From: an uncultured Bacillota bacterium | GTDB lineage: Bacteria; Bacillota; Clostridia; Lachnospirales; Lachnospiraceae | Length of the DNA stretch: 55,694 nt | Direction: 5' to 3' | Assembly (NCBI GenBank): GCA_949291945.1 | Contig: CASEXH010000035.1 | Location: 1 to 55,694 of the forward strand | Part shown: one piece after another, positions 34,362 to 42,990 of the stretch | Layout of the letters: each line of letters begins with the position of its first letter | How positions within the stretch are numbered: position 1 is the stretch's first letter | Notes under the pieces: model-generated | What the model saw: only the letters and a program-made list of their open reading frames with translations | What the model was told of the DNA's origin: nothing | Databases searched by the model: none | Program-made: the position numbers and the translations under genes

Positions 34362-35351
34362 TTATTTTGCGCTGTGACCGCCAAAAACGTCAAAACTCAT
34401 GGTGTCCAGCTTTGCGTCCACTGCTGCGATCTCTTCTTTTGTCAGGATAATGTTTCCCGCCTCAAAGTTCTCTCTCAGCCGCTCCGGCTTGCGGGAGCCC
34501 GGGATTGGAATGATGTATGGCTTTTTATTGATCATCCAGGCCAGAGACAGCTGACCCATTGTGGCATGTTTCTCCTCTGCCATTTTGGTCAGCATTTCCA
34601 GAAGATCCTTTGCCTTTGCATAACCCTCTTTTGTATACTGGGGCATATCTGCTCTGTAATCCTGGCTTCCCTCAAATTTGGTATCCGGGGTGTACTTTCC
34701 GGTAAGGAATCCGTTAGCCATGGGAGAAAAGGCCACATAAGCCACATGGAGTTCCTCGCACACCGGAAAGATCGTCTCGTGCCATCTTGCCATCATAGAA
34801 TACCGGTTCTCAATGGCCGTCACCGGGCATATGGCATTGGCCCTTCGGAGATATTCTTCTGTTGTTTCGGAAATCCCCCAATAACGGATCTTCCCTTCTT
34901 TGATCAGCTGAGCCATGGTCTCTGCCACTGTCTCCGGCTCCACCTTTGGATCGATCCGGTGCTGATAATACAGATCTATGTAATCTGTTCCCAGTTTCTT
35001 CAGGCTGCCCTCCACACTTTTTCTTATAGTTTCCGGGCTGCTGTCCAGCTTCAGGGAACGGTCCGGATTGTGGCTGATGCCCATCTTTGTGGCGATCACG
35101 ACTTTATCCCGGATCCCTTTGACAGCTTCTCCTACCAGTTCCTCATTATAAGAAATCGTTCCATCCGGATTCACACCGGTATAGGCTTCTGCTGTATCAA
35201 AAAAATCATATCCCATATTCACCGCTTCCCGAAGGGTTCTGACTGCAAGGTCTTTTTCTGTGGGATCCCCTGAGGCATGACTGAATCCCATACATCCAAG
35301 ACCCACGGGATTGACATACAAGTCACTGTTTCCAAGTCTTCTTTTTTCCAT
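34362..35351 (-). CDS. Aldo/keto reductase (NADPH-dependent)
   Basis: A 329-residue soluble aldo/keto reductase without an Fe-S tail. The catalytic tetrad is visible: Asp and Tyr in FFDTAEAYTG (about 50-59), Lys in VVIATKMG (about 90) and His in LYYQHRID (about 130). The coenzyme part ends IPIPGSRKPERLRENF. The start has AAAGGAGG upstream. It has a good promoter with two palindromes (35381-35438), beyond which the IS1634-type element starts; a divergent regulator that once stood there may have been displaced. Substrate unknown. Confidence 0.92.
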   Translation of the reverse strand: MEKRRLGNSDLYVNPVGLGCMGFSHASGDPTEKDLAVRTLREAVNMGYDFFDTAEAYTGVNPDGTISYNEELVGEAVKGIRDKVVIATKMGISHNPDRSLKLDSSPETIRKSVEGSLKKLGTDYIDLYYQHRIDPKVEPETVAETMAQLIKEGKIRYWGISETTEEYLRRANAICPVTAIENRYSMMARWHETIFPVCEELHVAYVAFSPMANGFLTGKYTPDTKFEGSQDYRADMPQYTKEGYAKAKDLLEMLTKMAEEKHATMGQLSLAWMINKKPYIIPIPGSRKPERLRENFEAGNIILTKEEIAAVDAKLDTMSFDVFGGHSAK

Positions 35352-35380
35352 TTCAAAACCTCCTTTGACTCTGTACTGCC

Positions 35381-35438
35381 ATTATAAGGCTTTCACAGAC
35401 AGGTGGGAAGTTTCCATTTGGAAACAGGTATATACCTG
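35381..35438 (-). promoter_or_regulatory. Aldo/keto reductase promoter with two adjoining palindromes
   Basis: On the minus strand TTCCCA (35404-35409), 17 nt, TATAAT (35381-35386). Immediately upstream are GTTTCC-ATTT-GGAAAC (35410-35425) and the perfect palindrome CAGGTATATACCTG (35425-35438), followed by a second GGTATGTACC (35440-35449). These look like regulator binding sites. Confidence 0.6.
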
Positions 35439-35462
35439 AAGGTATGTACCCTGGCACTCAGT

Positions 35463-37406
35463 AAAAAGGCTTTTTTAGCATCCCCATGGTTGAGCCTTTT
35501 TGGCTCTCTTTTTTTGTCAAATTTTTTGAAATTATTAGTGCTTGTTTGTGCTTGTTGTGGTATAATAAAAAGAAAAGGAGTTTTTATGTATATCAATATT
35601 ACTGGCAGCACAAATAACAAAGACGTATATATTTATCAGTCCTACCGCAAAGAAAACGGCAAAACTTCATCCCGTATCTACAAAAAGCTGGGAAAACTCA
35701 ACGACCTTCTCGAAGAATTCTCTGGTGATCAGGAAAAATTGATGGCATGGGCAAGAGAAGAAGCCAGGAAAGAAACGGAACTCTACAATCAACATAATGG
35801 AAAAGTCACGATCGATTTTTCGCAGGGAGCCTGTATTGCTATGAATGAATTGCGTTCTTTTCATATCGGTTATCTTTTCCTTCAATGCCTTTGCACGCAG
35901 CTCCGCATAGATAAGATCTGCCGGACAATCAAAAGCCGGCACAAATTTAAATATGATCTCAACGCAATCCTCACTGACCTGGTCTACGCCCGGATCCTTT
36001 CTCCCTGCAGTAAGCTGGGGAGCTACGAGTATTGCCGGACATTGCTGGAACCTCCTAAATACAGCCTCCAGGATATGTACCGCTCTCTTTCTGTCCTTGC
36101 AGAAGAATCCGATTTTATACAAAGCGAACTTTATCGGAATTCCAACTATATCCACCCACGGAATAAGAGGATTCTCTATTACGACTGTACGAATTATTAT
36201 TTTGAGATCGAAGAAGAAAGTGGGCTGAAACGTTATGGGAAAAGCAAAGAACACCGTCCCAATCCGATTGTAACTATGGGCCTGTTCATGGATGCAGATG
36301 GGATCCCTATGGCTTTCGACATTTTCCCCGGCAATCAGAATGAGCAGACAACTTTAAAACCATTGGAATCAAAAATCCTTCAGGACTTCGGATGCAGTGA
36401 ATTTATCTTCTGTTCCGATGCTGGGCTTGGTAGTGCAGCCAATCGCCGTTTTAACAGCCTCGGGAACCGTGCCTATGTTACTACGCATTCTTTAAAAAAG
36501 ATGAAAAAGGAAGATCGGGATATCGCTTTGAGCCCTGCACAGTTTCGGAAACTGGGATACAGCTCTTTTATTGATCTGCGCACTCTGGATGAAACCGATG
36601 AAGAAGTATTTAATACCGTCTATTACAAAGAGATTCCTGTTGTTACAGGCAGTATGGATGAGACTATTATCGTTACCTATTCGCCGAAGTACAAAGCTTA
36701 TCAGAGAAAGATCCGTGCCCGGCAGATTGAAAGGGCACAAAAGATCATTGCATCCTCTGACAGAAAACGAAAAGGGAAAAATCAGAATGATCCTATGCGT
36801 TTTGTGAAAAAGATATCTGTTACTTCCGAAGGCGAGGCTGCCGAAAAAAACATTTATGATCTGGATATGGAGCAGATCAGAAAAGAAGAGATGTATGATG
36901 GGTTTTATGCCGTCATTACAAATCTGGAAGGGGATGTCAGTGAAATTTTAAAGATCAATCGGCAGCGTTGGGAAATCGAAGAAAACTTTCGGATCATGAA
37001 AACAGAATTCGAAGCGCACCCGGTATACGTCCAGAGAGATGACCGTATCAAAGCCCACTTTATGACCTGCTATATCAGCCTTCTTATTTATCGCCTTCTG
37101 GAGAAAAAGATCGGAGATAACTACACTTCCCACCAGATCATAGAGACATTGCGTTCCATGCAGATGACTCTGCTGAGTACAGCCAGCGGCTATATTCCCT
37201 CCTATCAAAGGACGGAACTAACAGATCGTTTACACAAAACCTTTGGTTTCCGGACGGATTACGAATTTATCACAAAATCATCTATGCGAACTATCATTAA
37301 ACAAACCAAACAAGTAAAACCGGAAGCAAAGGAAATATAGCACATATCGTTACAAAAGGGAAAATGGCTACAACCCTCATAAAATCAGGGATATAGCCAT
37401 TTTTTC
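35463..37406 (+). mobile_element. IS1634-type (IS4 superfamily) insertion sequence
   Basis: One transposase gene bounded by hairpins: AAAAAGGCT / AGCCTTTTT with a T tail (35463-35501) upstream and AAAATGGCTA / TAGCCATTTT with a T tail (37361-37406) downstream. Both would block transcription running in or out. I could not identify the terminal inverted repeats or target duplication by eye, so the limits given are those of the hairpins. A -10 TATAAT occurs about 20 nt before the transposase ATG. Confidence 0.7.
35586..37340 (+). CDS. IS1634-family transposase
   Basis: A 584-residue DDE transposase of the IS4 superfamily. The first catalytic Asp is in RILYYDCTNYYFE (about 200), the second in FIFCSDAGLGS (about 285), and the Glu within RQRWEIEENFRIMKTEFEAHPVYV (about 465), the Y-(2)-R-(3)-E-(6)-K type signature. 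The frame appears intact over the family's usual length, so the element may be active. The start at 35586 follows AAAAGGAG; the frame is open from 35403 but runs through the upstream hairpin. Confidence 0.9.
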   Translation: MYINITGSTNNKDVYIYQSYRKENGKTSSRIYKKLGKLNDLLEEFSGDQEKLMAWAREEARKETELYNQHNGKVTIDFSQGACIAMNELRSFHIGYLFLQCLCTQLRIDKICRTIKSRHKFKYDLNAILTDLVYARILSPCSKLGSYEYCRTLLEPPKYSLQDMYRSLSVLAEESDFIQSELYRNSNYIHPRNKRILYYDCTNYYFEIEEESGLKRYGKSKEHRPNPIVTMGLFMDADGIPMAFDIFPGNQNEQTTLKPLESKILQDFGCSEFIFCSDAGLGSAANRRFNSLGNRAYVTTHSLKKMKKEDRDIALSPAQFRKLGYSSFIDLRTLDETDEEVFNTVYYKEIPVVTGSMDETIIVTYSPKYKAYQRKIRARQIERAQKIIASSDRKRKGKNQNDPMRFVKKISVTSEGEAAEKNIYDLDMEQIRKEEMYDGFYAVITNLEGDVSEILKINRQRWEIEENFRIMKTEFEAHPVYVQRDDRIKAHFMTCYISLLIYRLLEKKIGDNYTSHQIIETLRSMQMTLLSTASGYIPSYQRTELTDRLHKTFGFRTDYEFITKSSMRTIIKQTKQVKPEAKEI

Positions 37407-37520
37407 TTTCTTAAACTGTCAAAGACGGGATCTGTAATGACTTGCATAAAGACCGTTTTTCTATTACACTGGTTCAGAAAAATATACCTCTGTATCTCTC
37501 ACAAACAGGAGCCGAAAAAC

Positions 37521-38423
37521 ATGAATCTGAATTTTGAATACTATAAAGTCTTTTATTATGTCTGTAAGTGCGGCAGTCTCACCGCCGCCGCCAATGTGCT
37601 GATGACCAGCCAGCCGGCAGTGACCCGCACCATCCACAATCTGGAAAGCGCCATTGGCTGCCGCCTTTTTATTCGCAGCAAAAACGGCGTGGAACTGACG
37701 CCGGAAGGCCGTACCTTTTACAAATATATTTCTGCTGCCTGCGCCCAGATCTTTAAGGGCGAAAACGAGCTGGCCGGCATGATCAGTCTGGACAATGGAA
37801 TCGTCTGTATCAGCGCTACAGAAACAGCCCTGCACTGCTGTCTGTTCAAAGCAATGGAGGAATTTAACCGGTACTATCCAAACGTACAGTTTAAGCTTCT
37901 AAACAACAGCACGCTTCATTCTATTCAGGCTCTGAAATCCGGCCGGGTGGATATGGCGGTAGTCTCCTCTGTGCCTCTTCAAAAGGAAAGCCATCTACTG
38001 ATAAGGCCTCTCAGGAAATATCATGATATTCTCATTGGCGGAGATAAATTTCAGCAGCTAAAGGGAAAGGAAACCAGACTGGAGGAATTAAAAGACTATC
38101 CCTGGATCGGTCTTACTTCAGGATCCATTACCAGGGCTTCTCTTGATCGGTATTTTCATGAACTGGGACTTCCTTTTAATCCGGATATAGAGCTTGCAAC
38201 TACTGACATGATCCTTCCGGCCGTACGGCATAACCTGGGGATCGGTTTTATTCCCTCAGAATTTGCCGCAGAAGATATCCGCAGAGGAACTGTATTTGAG
38301 ATTAACATTGTAGAACGGCTCCCTGAACGGAATATCCTTCTGGTATATGACACAGAATATCCTCAGAGCATTGCCGCCAAGACCTTTCAGAAATACCTGA
38401 CCTTGGCAGAATACCCAGAATAG
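37521..38423 (+). CDS. LysR-family transcriptional regulator
   Basis: A 300-residue regulator: N-terminal winged helix (YYVCKCGSLTAAANVLMTS; QPAVTRTIHNLESAIGCRLF, residues 9-50), linker helix, and a periplasmic-binding-protein-like effector domain (about 90-295). The start at 37521 follows ACAGGAG; the frame is open from 37437. It is just downstream of the IS1634-type element and 143 nt ahead of the phosphoketolase gene on the same strand, so it could control that gene or have lost a divergent partner when the element inserted. Effector unknown. Confidence 0.88.
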   Translation: MNLNFEYYKVFYYVCKCGSLTAAANVLMTSQPAVTRTIHNLESAIGCRLFIRSKNGVELTPEGRTFYKYISAACAQIFKGENELAGMISLDNGIVCISATETALHCCLFKAMEEFNRYYPNVQFKLLNNSTLHSIQALKSGRVDMAVVSSVPLQKESHLLIRPLRKYHDILIGGDKFQQLKGKETRLEELKDYPWIGLTSGSITRASLDRYFHELGLPFNPDIELATTDMILPAVRHNLGIGFIPSEFAAEDIRRGTVFEINIVERLPERNILLVYDTEYPQSIAAKTFQKYLTLAEYPE

Positions 38424-38437
38424 GGGATTCTGCTTTC

Positions 38438-38482
38438 TTTTATATCATATCCATATCAAAATTTTATGGATATGATATAAAA
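38438..38482. repeat. AT-rich perfect inverted repeat (18-bp arms)
   Basis: An 18-bp arm at 38438-38455 pairs perfectly with 38465-38482 over a 9-nt loop. It lies between the LysR stop and the phosphoketolase start. It may be the LysR terminator or an operator; the arms have TATATCATATCCATA-type sequence and begin and end with T/A runs. Confidence 0.6.
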
Positions 38483-38566
38483 TGATTATTTTACCATCAG
38501 CTTCTTTCATGATAAAATAGTTATGATTAAAAAATTAACAATGATTTAACAGAAAGAAGGTACTTT

Positions 38567-40948
38567 ATGCACGAAACAACATGTCTTGAGAAACAGCCTC
38601 TTTGTCAGGAAATGCTGGAAAAAATGAACGCTTACTGGCGGGCTGCAAACTACCTGTCAGCAGGACAGTTATATCTGCTGGACAATCCTCTGCTGAAAAA
38701 ACCCCTTACTATGGATCAGATCAAAAAGAAGATCGTAGGCCACTGGGGAACTGTACCCGGACAGAATTTCGTATATGTTCACTGCAACCGTGTAATCAAA
38801 CGTTATGACCTGGACATGATTCTCCTCTCCGGTCCCGGACATGGCGGAAACTTCCTGATCGCAAATACTTATCTTGACGGAAGTTACAGCGAAGTATATC
38901 CGAATATCAGCCGTGACGAGGAAGGAATGAAAAAAATGTTCAAACAGTTCTCTTTCCCCTGCGGCGTGCCAAGCCACTGTGCGCCTGAGACACCAGGCTC
39001 CATCAACGAAGGCGGTGAGCTGGGATATTCTATCGCCCATGCCTTCGGAGCAGTTTTTGACAACCCGGATCTGATCGCCACTGTAGTTGTGGGAGACGGC
39101 GAAGCAGAAACCGGTCCTCTTGCTACTTCCTGGCATTCCAATAAGTTCCTGAATCCTGTAACAGACGGTGCGGTACTGCCGATCCTGCACCTGAACGGCT
39201 ACAAGATCAGCAATCCTACCATCTTCTCCCGTATCCCTCATGAGGAGATTGAAAGCTTCTTTAAAGGCTGCGGCTGGAAGCCATATTTTGTAGAAGGCGA
39301 CGATCCTATGACCATGCACAAGAAGATGGCAGAAACCATGGACACCGTCATCGAAGAGATCAAAGCCATTCAGAAGAATGCCCGTGAAAACAACAATCCG
39401 GAGCGTCCAGTCTGGCCAATGATCGTTCTGCGTACACCAAAGGGCTGGACCGGTCCCAAGGTAGTAGACGGCCAGCAGATTGAAGGTTCCTTCCGTGCAC
39501 ATCAGGTGCCTCTTACTATGGAATCTCCTGAGCATCTGGAACTGTTAAAAGAATGGCTGGAAAGCTACCATGCAGAAGAACTCTTCGACGAAAACGGCCG
39601 TCTGATTCCGGAACTCCAGGAATTAGCGCCTAAAGGAAATGCCCGTCTGGGAGCCAATCCTCATGCAAACGGCGGTCTGCTGCTGAAAGATCTCCGTCTG
39701 CCTGATTTCCGCACTTATGGAATCGAAGTGGATCCCGGAAAGACAAAAGCCCAGGATATGATCGAACTGGGCGGTTACATCCGTGATATCTTCAAATTAA
39801 ACAAAGAAAACCACAATTTCCGTATTTTCGGACCGGACGAAAGTATGTCCAACCGTCTGTATAAAGTATTTGAAGAGGAAAATCGTGACTGGAACGCCCA
39901 GCTGCTGGATACAGACGACTGTCTGTCCAGAAACGGACGTATCATGGACGGAATGCTCAGCGAGCATATGTGTGAAGGCTGGCTGGAAGGATATCTTCTC
40001 ACCGGACGCCACGGCTTCTTCGCAAGCTATGAAGCATTTATCCGTATTGTAGATTCTATGGCCGCTCAGCATGCAAAATGGCTGAAAGTCTGCAACCAGC
40101 TTTCCTGGAGACAGCCTATCGCTTCTCTGAACTTTATCCTGACCTCCAATGTATGGCAGCAGGATCACAATGGATTTACTCATCAGGATCCCGGTTTCTT
40201 AGATCACATTGCCAACAAGAAAGCAGATGTTGTCCGCATGTATCTCCCGCCGGATACTAACTGCCTTCTCTCCTGCTTTGATCACTGTATCAAGAGCAAA
40301 AACTATGTAAACGCTATTGTGGCTTCCAAACATCCAAGCTGCCAGTGGCTGTCCATGGAACAGGCTGTAAAACACTGTACCCAGGGTATCGGAATCTGGG
40401 AGTGGGCCAGCAATGACTGCGGAGAAGAGCCGGATCTGGTAATGGCCTGCTGCGGCGATACTCCTACACTGGAAACTATGGCTGCGGTAACCATTCTCCG
40501 TGACGAAATGCCGGACCTGAAGATCCGTGTAGTAAACGTGGTAGACCTGTTTAAGATGGAGTCTGATCATAAACATCCCCACGGACTCAGCGATGCAGAA
40601 TATGATGCGATCTTTACAAAAGATAAACCTATCATCTTCGCATTCCATGGCTATCCTACTCTGATCCATGAGCTGACCTATGAGCGGACCAATCACAACA
40701 TCTCTGTTCACGGTTACCTGGAAGAAGGAACCATTACCACACCTTTCGATATGCGTGTGCAGAATAAGATCGACCGTTTCAATCTGGTAAAAGATGCGAT
40801 TATCCATCTGCCTCAGCTTGGAAATAAAGGTTCTCATCTGATCCAGAAAATGAACGACAAACTGATCGAGCACAGACAGTATATTGCAGACAACGGACAG
40901 GATCTGGAAGAAATCCGCAACTGGGAATGGCACCTTCCTGAAAAATAA
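38567..40948 (+). CDS. xfp: Phosphoketolase (xylulose-5-P / fructose-6-P)
   Basis: A 793-residue thiamine-diphosphate enzyme splitting xylulose 5-phosphate (and often fructose 6-phosphate) with phosphate to acetyl phosphate plus glyceraldehyde 3-phosphate (or erythrose 4-phosphate). Seen: LLSGPGHGG (about 85), the ThDP motif VVGDGEAETGPLATSWHSNKF (about 180), HLNGYKISNPT, and QDHNGFTHQDPGF (about 530). Length matches the family. AGAAAGAAGG precedes the ATG. It has its own terminator (40974-41041). With the xylulokinase at 41453-42931 it could form a short xylulose route. Confidence 0.95.
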   Translation: MHETTCLEKQPLCQEMLEKMNAYWRAANYLSAGQLYLLDNPLLKKPLTMDQIKKKIVGHWGTVPGQNFVYVHCNRVIKRYDLDMILLSGPGHGGNFLIANTYLDGSYSEVYPNISRDEEGMKKMFKQFSFPCGVPSHCAPETPGSINEGGELGYSIAHAFGAVFDNPDLIATVVVGDGEAETGPLATSWHSNKFLNPVTDGAVLPILHLNGYKISNPTIFSRIPHEEIESFFKGCGWKPYFVEGDDPMTMHKKMAETMDTVIEEIKAIQKNARENNNPERPVWPMIVLRTPKGWTGPKVVDGQQIEGSFRAHQVPLTMESPEHLELLKEWLESYHAEELFDENGRLIPELQELAPKGNARLGANPHANGGLLLKDLRLPDFRTYGIEVDPGKTKAQDMIELGGYIRDIFKLNKENHNFRIFGPDESMSNRLYKVFEEENRDWNAQLLDTDDCLSRNGRIMDGMLSEHMCEGWLEGYLLTGRHGFFASYEAFIRIVDSMAAQHAKWLKVCNQLSWRQPIASLNFILTSNVWQQDHNGFTHQDPGFLDHIANKKADVVRMYLPPDTNCLLSCFDHCIKSKNYVNAIVASKHPSCQWLSMEQAVKHCTQGIGIWEWASNDCGEEPDLVMACCGDTPTLETMAAVTILRDEMPDLKIRVVNVVDLFKMESDHKHPHGLSDAEYDAIFTKDKPIIFAFHGYPTLIHELTYERTNHNISVHGYLEEGTITTPFDMRVQNKIDRFNLVKDAIIHLPQLGNKGSHLIQKMNDKLIEHRQYIADNGQDLEEIRNWEWHLPEK

Positions 40949-40973
40949 AACTAATCCTATCTTTTAACTACGT

Positions 40974-41041
40974 AAAAGGCGCTGCCGCAAGTCATATCTC
41001 AGAAATATTCTGGACTTTGACTAATGCGGCGGCGCCTTTTT
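40974..41041. terminator. Bidirectional terminator after phosphoketolase
   Basis: A 16-bp stem with one wobble pair (AAAAGGCGCTGCCGCA at 40974-40989 with 41025-41040) and T runs on both strands. It serves the phosphoketolase and, on the minus strand, the two tiny ORFs. Confidence 0.8.
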
Positions 41042-41066
41042 CTCTGGTACAGCAGTCCTCTGTTTT

Positions 41067-41153
41067 CTACGAAAAAATCCCGCTGCCTGCTAAGATAAGC
41101 AGTACAACTACTACAGCAAATATCCCATATATGATCTTCCCTAAATTCTGCAT
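41067..41153 (-). CDS. Tiny single-helix membrane peptide (28 aa)
   Basis: ATG at 41153 preceded by AGGAGAGAAAAT; the 28-residue product starts MQNLGKIIYG and has one hydrophobic helix (about 8-23), ending SGIFS. It starts 16 nt after the stop of a second tiny ORF (41170-41277), so the two appear to be co-transcribed and end at the bidirectional terminator. No family recognised. Small size, one helix and good RBS suggest a real membrane peptide; toxin, regulator or transporter subunit are all open. Coding status is not proven. Confidence 0.5.
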   Translation of the reverse strand: MQNLGKIIYGIFAVVVVLLILAGSGIFS

Positions 41154-41169
41154 ATTTTCTCTCCTGTAT

Positions 41170-41277
41170 CTAATTGAAATATCTGCTGCCGGAATGCCTG
41201 TCCCAAAGTAATTTGATACCTAAAACTGCTGCTCCTACAATAGAAATCCCGGCTGCTGCTCTTAAAAATATTTTCAT
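41170..41277 (-). CDS. Tiny single-helix membrane peptide (35 aa)
   Basis: ATG at 41277 with AAAGGA about 9 nt upstream (an in-frame ATG at 41286 overlaps that site and is less likely). The 35-residue product starts MKIFLRAAAG, has one hydrophobic, Ala/Gly-rich helix (about 7-24), and ends in a charged tail WDRHSGSRYFN. It heads the pair with the 28-residue ORF. The stretch 41278-41397 upstream holds no other gene; it probably contains the promoter. Confidence 0.5.
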   Translation of the reverse strand: MKIFLRAAAGISIVGAAVLGIKLLWDRHSGSRYFN

Positions 41278-41397
41278 AATGATCATCCTTTCTCTTTTGA
41301 TGTTTACATCTTACAATTCCTCTTTTTCGTTTTTGTTTATATCATGTTTCTGTTTTGTTAATTCTATAGCTGAATATATTTTGCGAAAATATAGCAT

Positions 41398-41450
41398 AAA
41401 AATCTGCCTGTTTAACATACGCAAAACGTTTATTAAACAGACAGATTTTT
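41398..41450 (-). terminator. Xylulokinase terminator
   Basis: Plus-strand AAAAATCTGCCTGTTTAA (ends 41415) pairs with TTAAACAGACAGATTTTT (41433-41450), with one internal mismatch. It starts 3 nt after the xylulokinase stop and ends in T on the minus strand. Confidence 0.75.
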
Positions 41451-41452
41451 CT

Positions 41453-42931
41453 TTACATCAGATCTTTCAGTCTTTTGTATAATTCTCTGTATTTTTCATA
41501 TCCCCGGCGGTACACTTCCTGATTTTCCTTTTGAGGAAGAAATACCTCATCCTCCAGAAGGGCAAATCTCTCACACCCTTCCTCCACCGAAGGAAGGATA
41601 GAAGCACCTGCCCCTGCCAGGATACAGGCGCCCAGACAGGCCTGCTCCTTTACCTTGCTTACATAGACCGGTTTTTCAAAGATATCCGCCTGGATCTGAA
41701 GCCATAGCCGGGAGGAGGCTCCGCCTCCTGAGGCAATGACGCCGGACGCTTCTGTTCCCAGTTCTTCCAGGATCTCCATACAGTCTTTCAGGCTGTAAGT
41801 AACCCCTTCCATCACAGACCGGAGAAAATGTCCCGGTCCATGGGCCAGTGTCATGCCGAAAAACACCCCTTTTGCTCCCGGATCCATATGGGGAGTCCTT
41901 TCCCCGGAAAGATAAGGAAGATAGAGAAGCCCTTCGGATCCCGGTTCCACAGCTCCGGCCAGTTCATTGACTTTCCCGTAATCTTCCATTCCAAGTATCT
42001 TATTTTTTATCCAGTTCATAGACATGCCGCTGCATAAGGTGGCGCCATATATGGTATAGGCCCCTTCTACAGCGTGGCAGAAAGTATTGGTCCTAAGCTT
42101 CCGATCGTAGACAGGTTCAGAAAGAAAGGCGGAAATCTGGCCTCCTGTGCCGATATTGGAGATGATCTTCCCCGGCCGGATCACGCCGTTTCCTATGCTC
42201 TGGGCCTGCTGGTCTCCGGCTCCGTAAACCACCGGGATCCCCTGGGGCAGGCCGGTCCTCTTGGCACAGTCTTGGCTGATAGTCCCTGCAATATCGGAAG
42301 ACTCCGCCACAGAAGGAAAAATCTCTTTGGGCAGGTCAAATCTCTCTAAAAGCTCCCAGGCCCAGTTTCTTTTGGCTGTGGAAAACATCCCGGTGGCAGA
42401 GGCGTCGGTAACTTCCACGCCCATATTTCCCGTCATCTTAAAACGGAGGTAATCCTTGGGCGACAGGATTTTCTTTACCTTTGAAAAGATCTCCGGCTCA
42501 TTTTCTTTTACCCACAAAAGAGAAGGAAAGGCAAAGCCGCTGCTGACCCGGTTGCACAACAGCCGACCCATCTCTGCCTCTGTATATGCTCTGTAGATCT
42601 CCTCCATCTGTTTCTCTGCTCTCTGATCCAGCCAGATAATGGCAGGGCGCAGAGGCTCTCCATTTTCTCCGGCAAGGACCAGTCCGTGCATCTGGCCGGA
42701 ATATCCCACTGCCAAGACCCGCTCATATTCATCCCGAAAGTGTATGTGCAGCCAGTCCAGAACTTCCAGAAGAGAAGACCACCACATTTCGGGATCCTGC
42801 TGGGCATATCCCGGCCGGGGGATATCCACTTCATAGGACTTTGCGTGTACTGCCGTCACGCCCGTTTCTGTATCCAAAAGCATTGCCTTGATGCCGGAGG
42901 TTCCAACATCGATTCCCAAAATCATCGCCAT
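41453..42931 (-). CDS. xylB: Xylulokinase (FGGY sugar kinase)
   Basis: A 492-residue FGGY-family kinase: ATP-dependent phosphorylation of D-xylulose to xylulose 5-phosphate. Seen: the phosphate-1 loop LGIDVGTSGIKAMLLD (5-20), the substrate motif VGYSGQMHGLVL (about 77-88), IIWLDQRA with the catalytic-side Asp near 233 (YGAGDQQAQSIG), and the ASGGGASSRLWLQ adenosine region (about 400). MHGLV with GDQQA is typical of XylB rather than glycerol or gluconate kinases. GGAGG precedes the ATG. Monocistronic, facing the phosphoketolase; no xylose isomerase in the window. Confidence 0.9.
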   Translation of the reverse strand: MAMILGIDVGTSGIKAMLLDTETGVTAVHAKSYEVDIPRPGYAQQDPEMWWSSLLEVLDWLHIHFRDEYERVLAVGYSGQMHGLVLAGENGEPLRPAIIWLDQRAEKQMEEIYRAYTEAEMGRLLCNRVSSGFAFPSLLWVKENEPEIFSKVKKILSPKDYLRFKMTGNMGVEVTDASATGMFSTAKRNWAWELLERFDLPKEIFPSVAESSDIAGTISQDCAKRTGLPQGIPVVYGAGDQQAQSIGNGVIRPGKIISNIGTGGQISAFLSEPVYDRKLRTNTFCHAVEGAYTIYGATLCSGMSMNWIKNKILGMEDYGKVNELAGAVEPGSEGLLYLPYLSGERTPHMDPGAKGVFFGMTLAHGPGHFLRSVMEGVTYSLKDCMEILEELGTEASGVIASGGGASSRLWLQIQADIFEKPVYVSKVKEQACLGACILAGAGASILPSVEEGCERFALLEDEVFLPQKENQEVYRRGYEKYRELYKRLKDLM

Positions 42932-42990
42932 TTATCTGTCCTCCATACTATAAACTCTTTGTTTATTATAACAATACTTATGGACAAATC

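Noticed and set aside
38669..39535. Minus-strand frame of 288 codons inside the phosphoketolase gene
   Set aside because: Antisense to conserved thiamine-diphosphate motifs; no RBS and no family resemblance.
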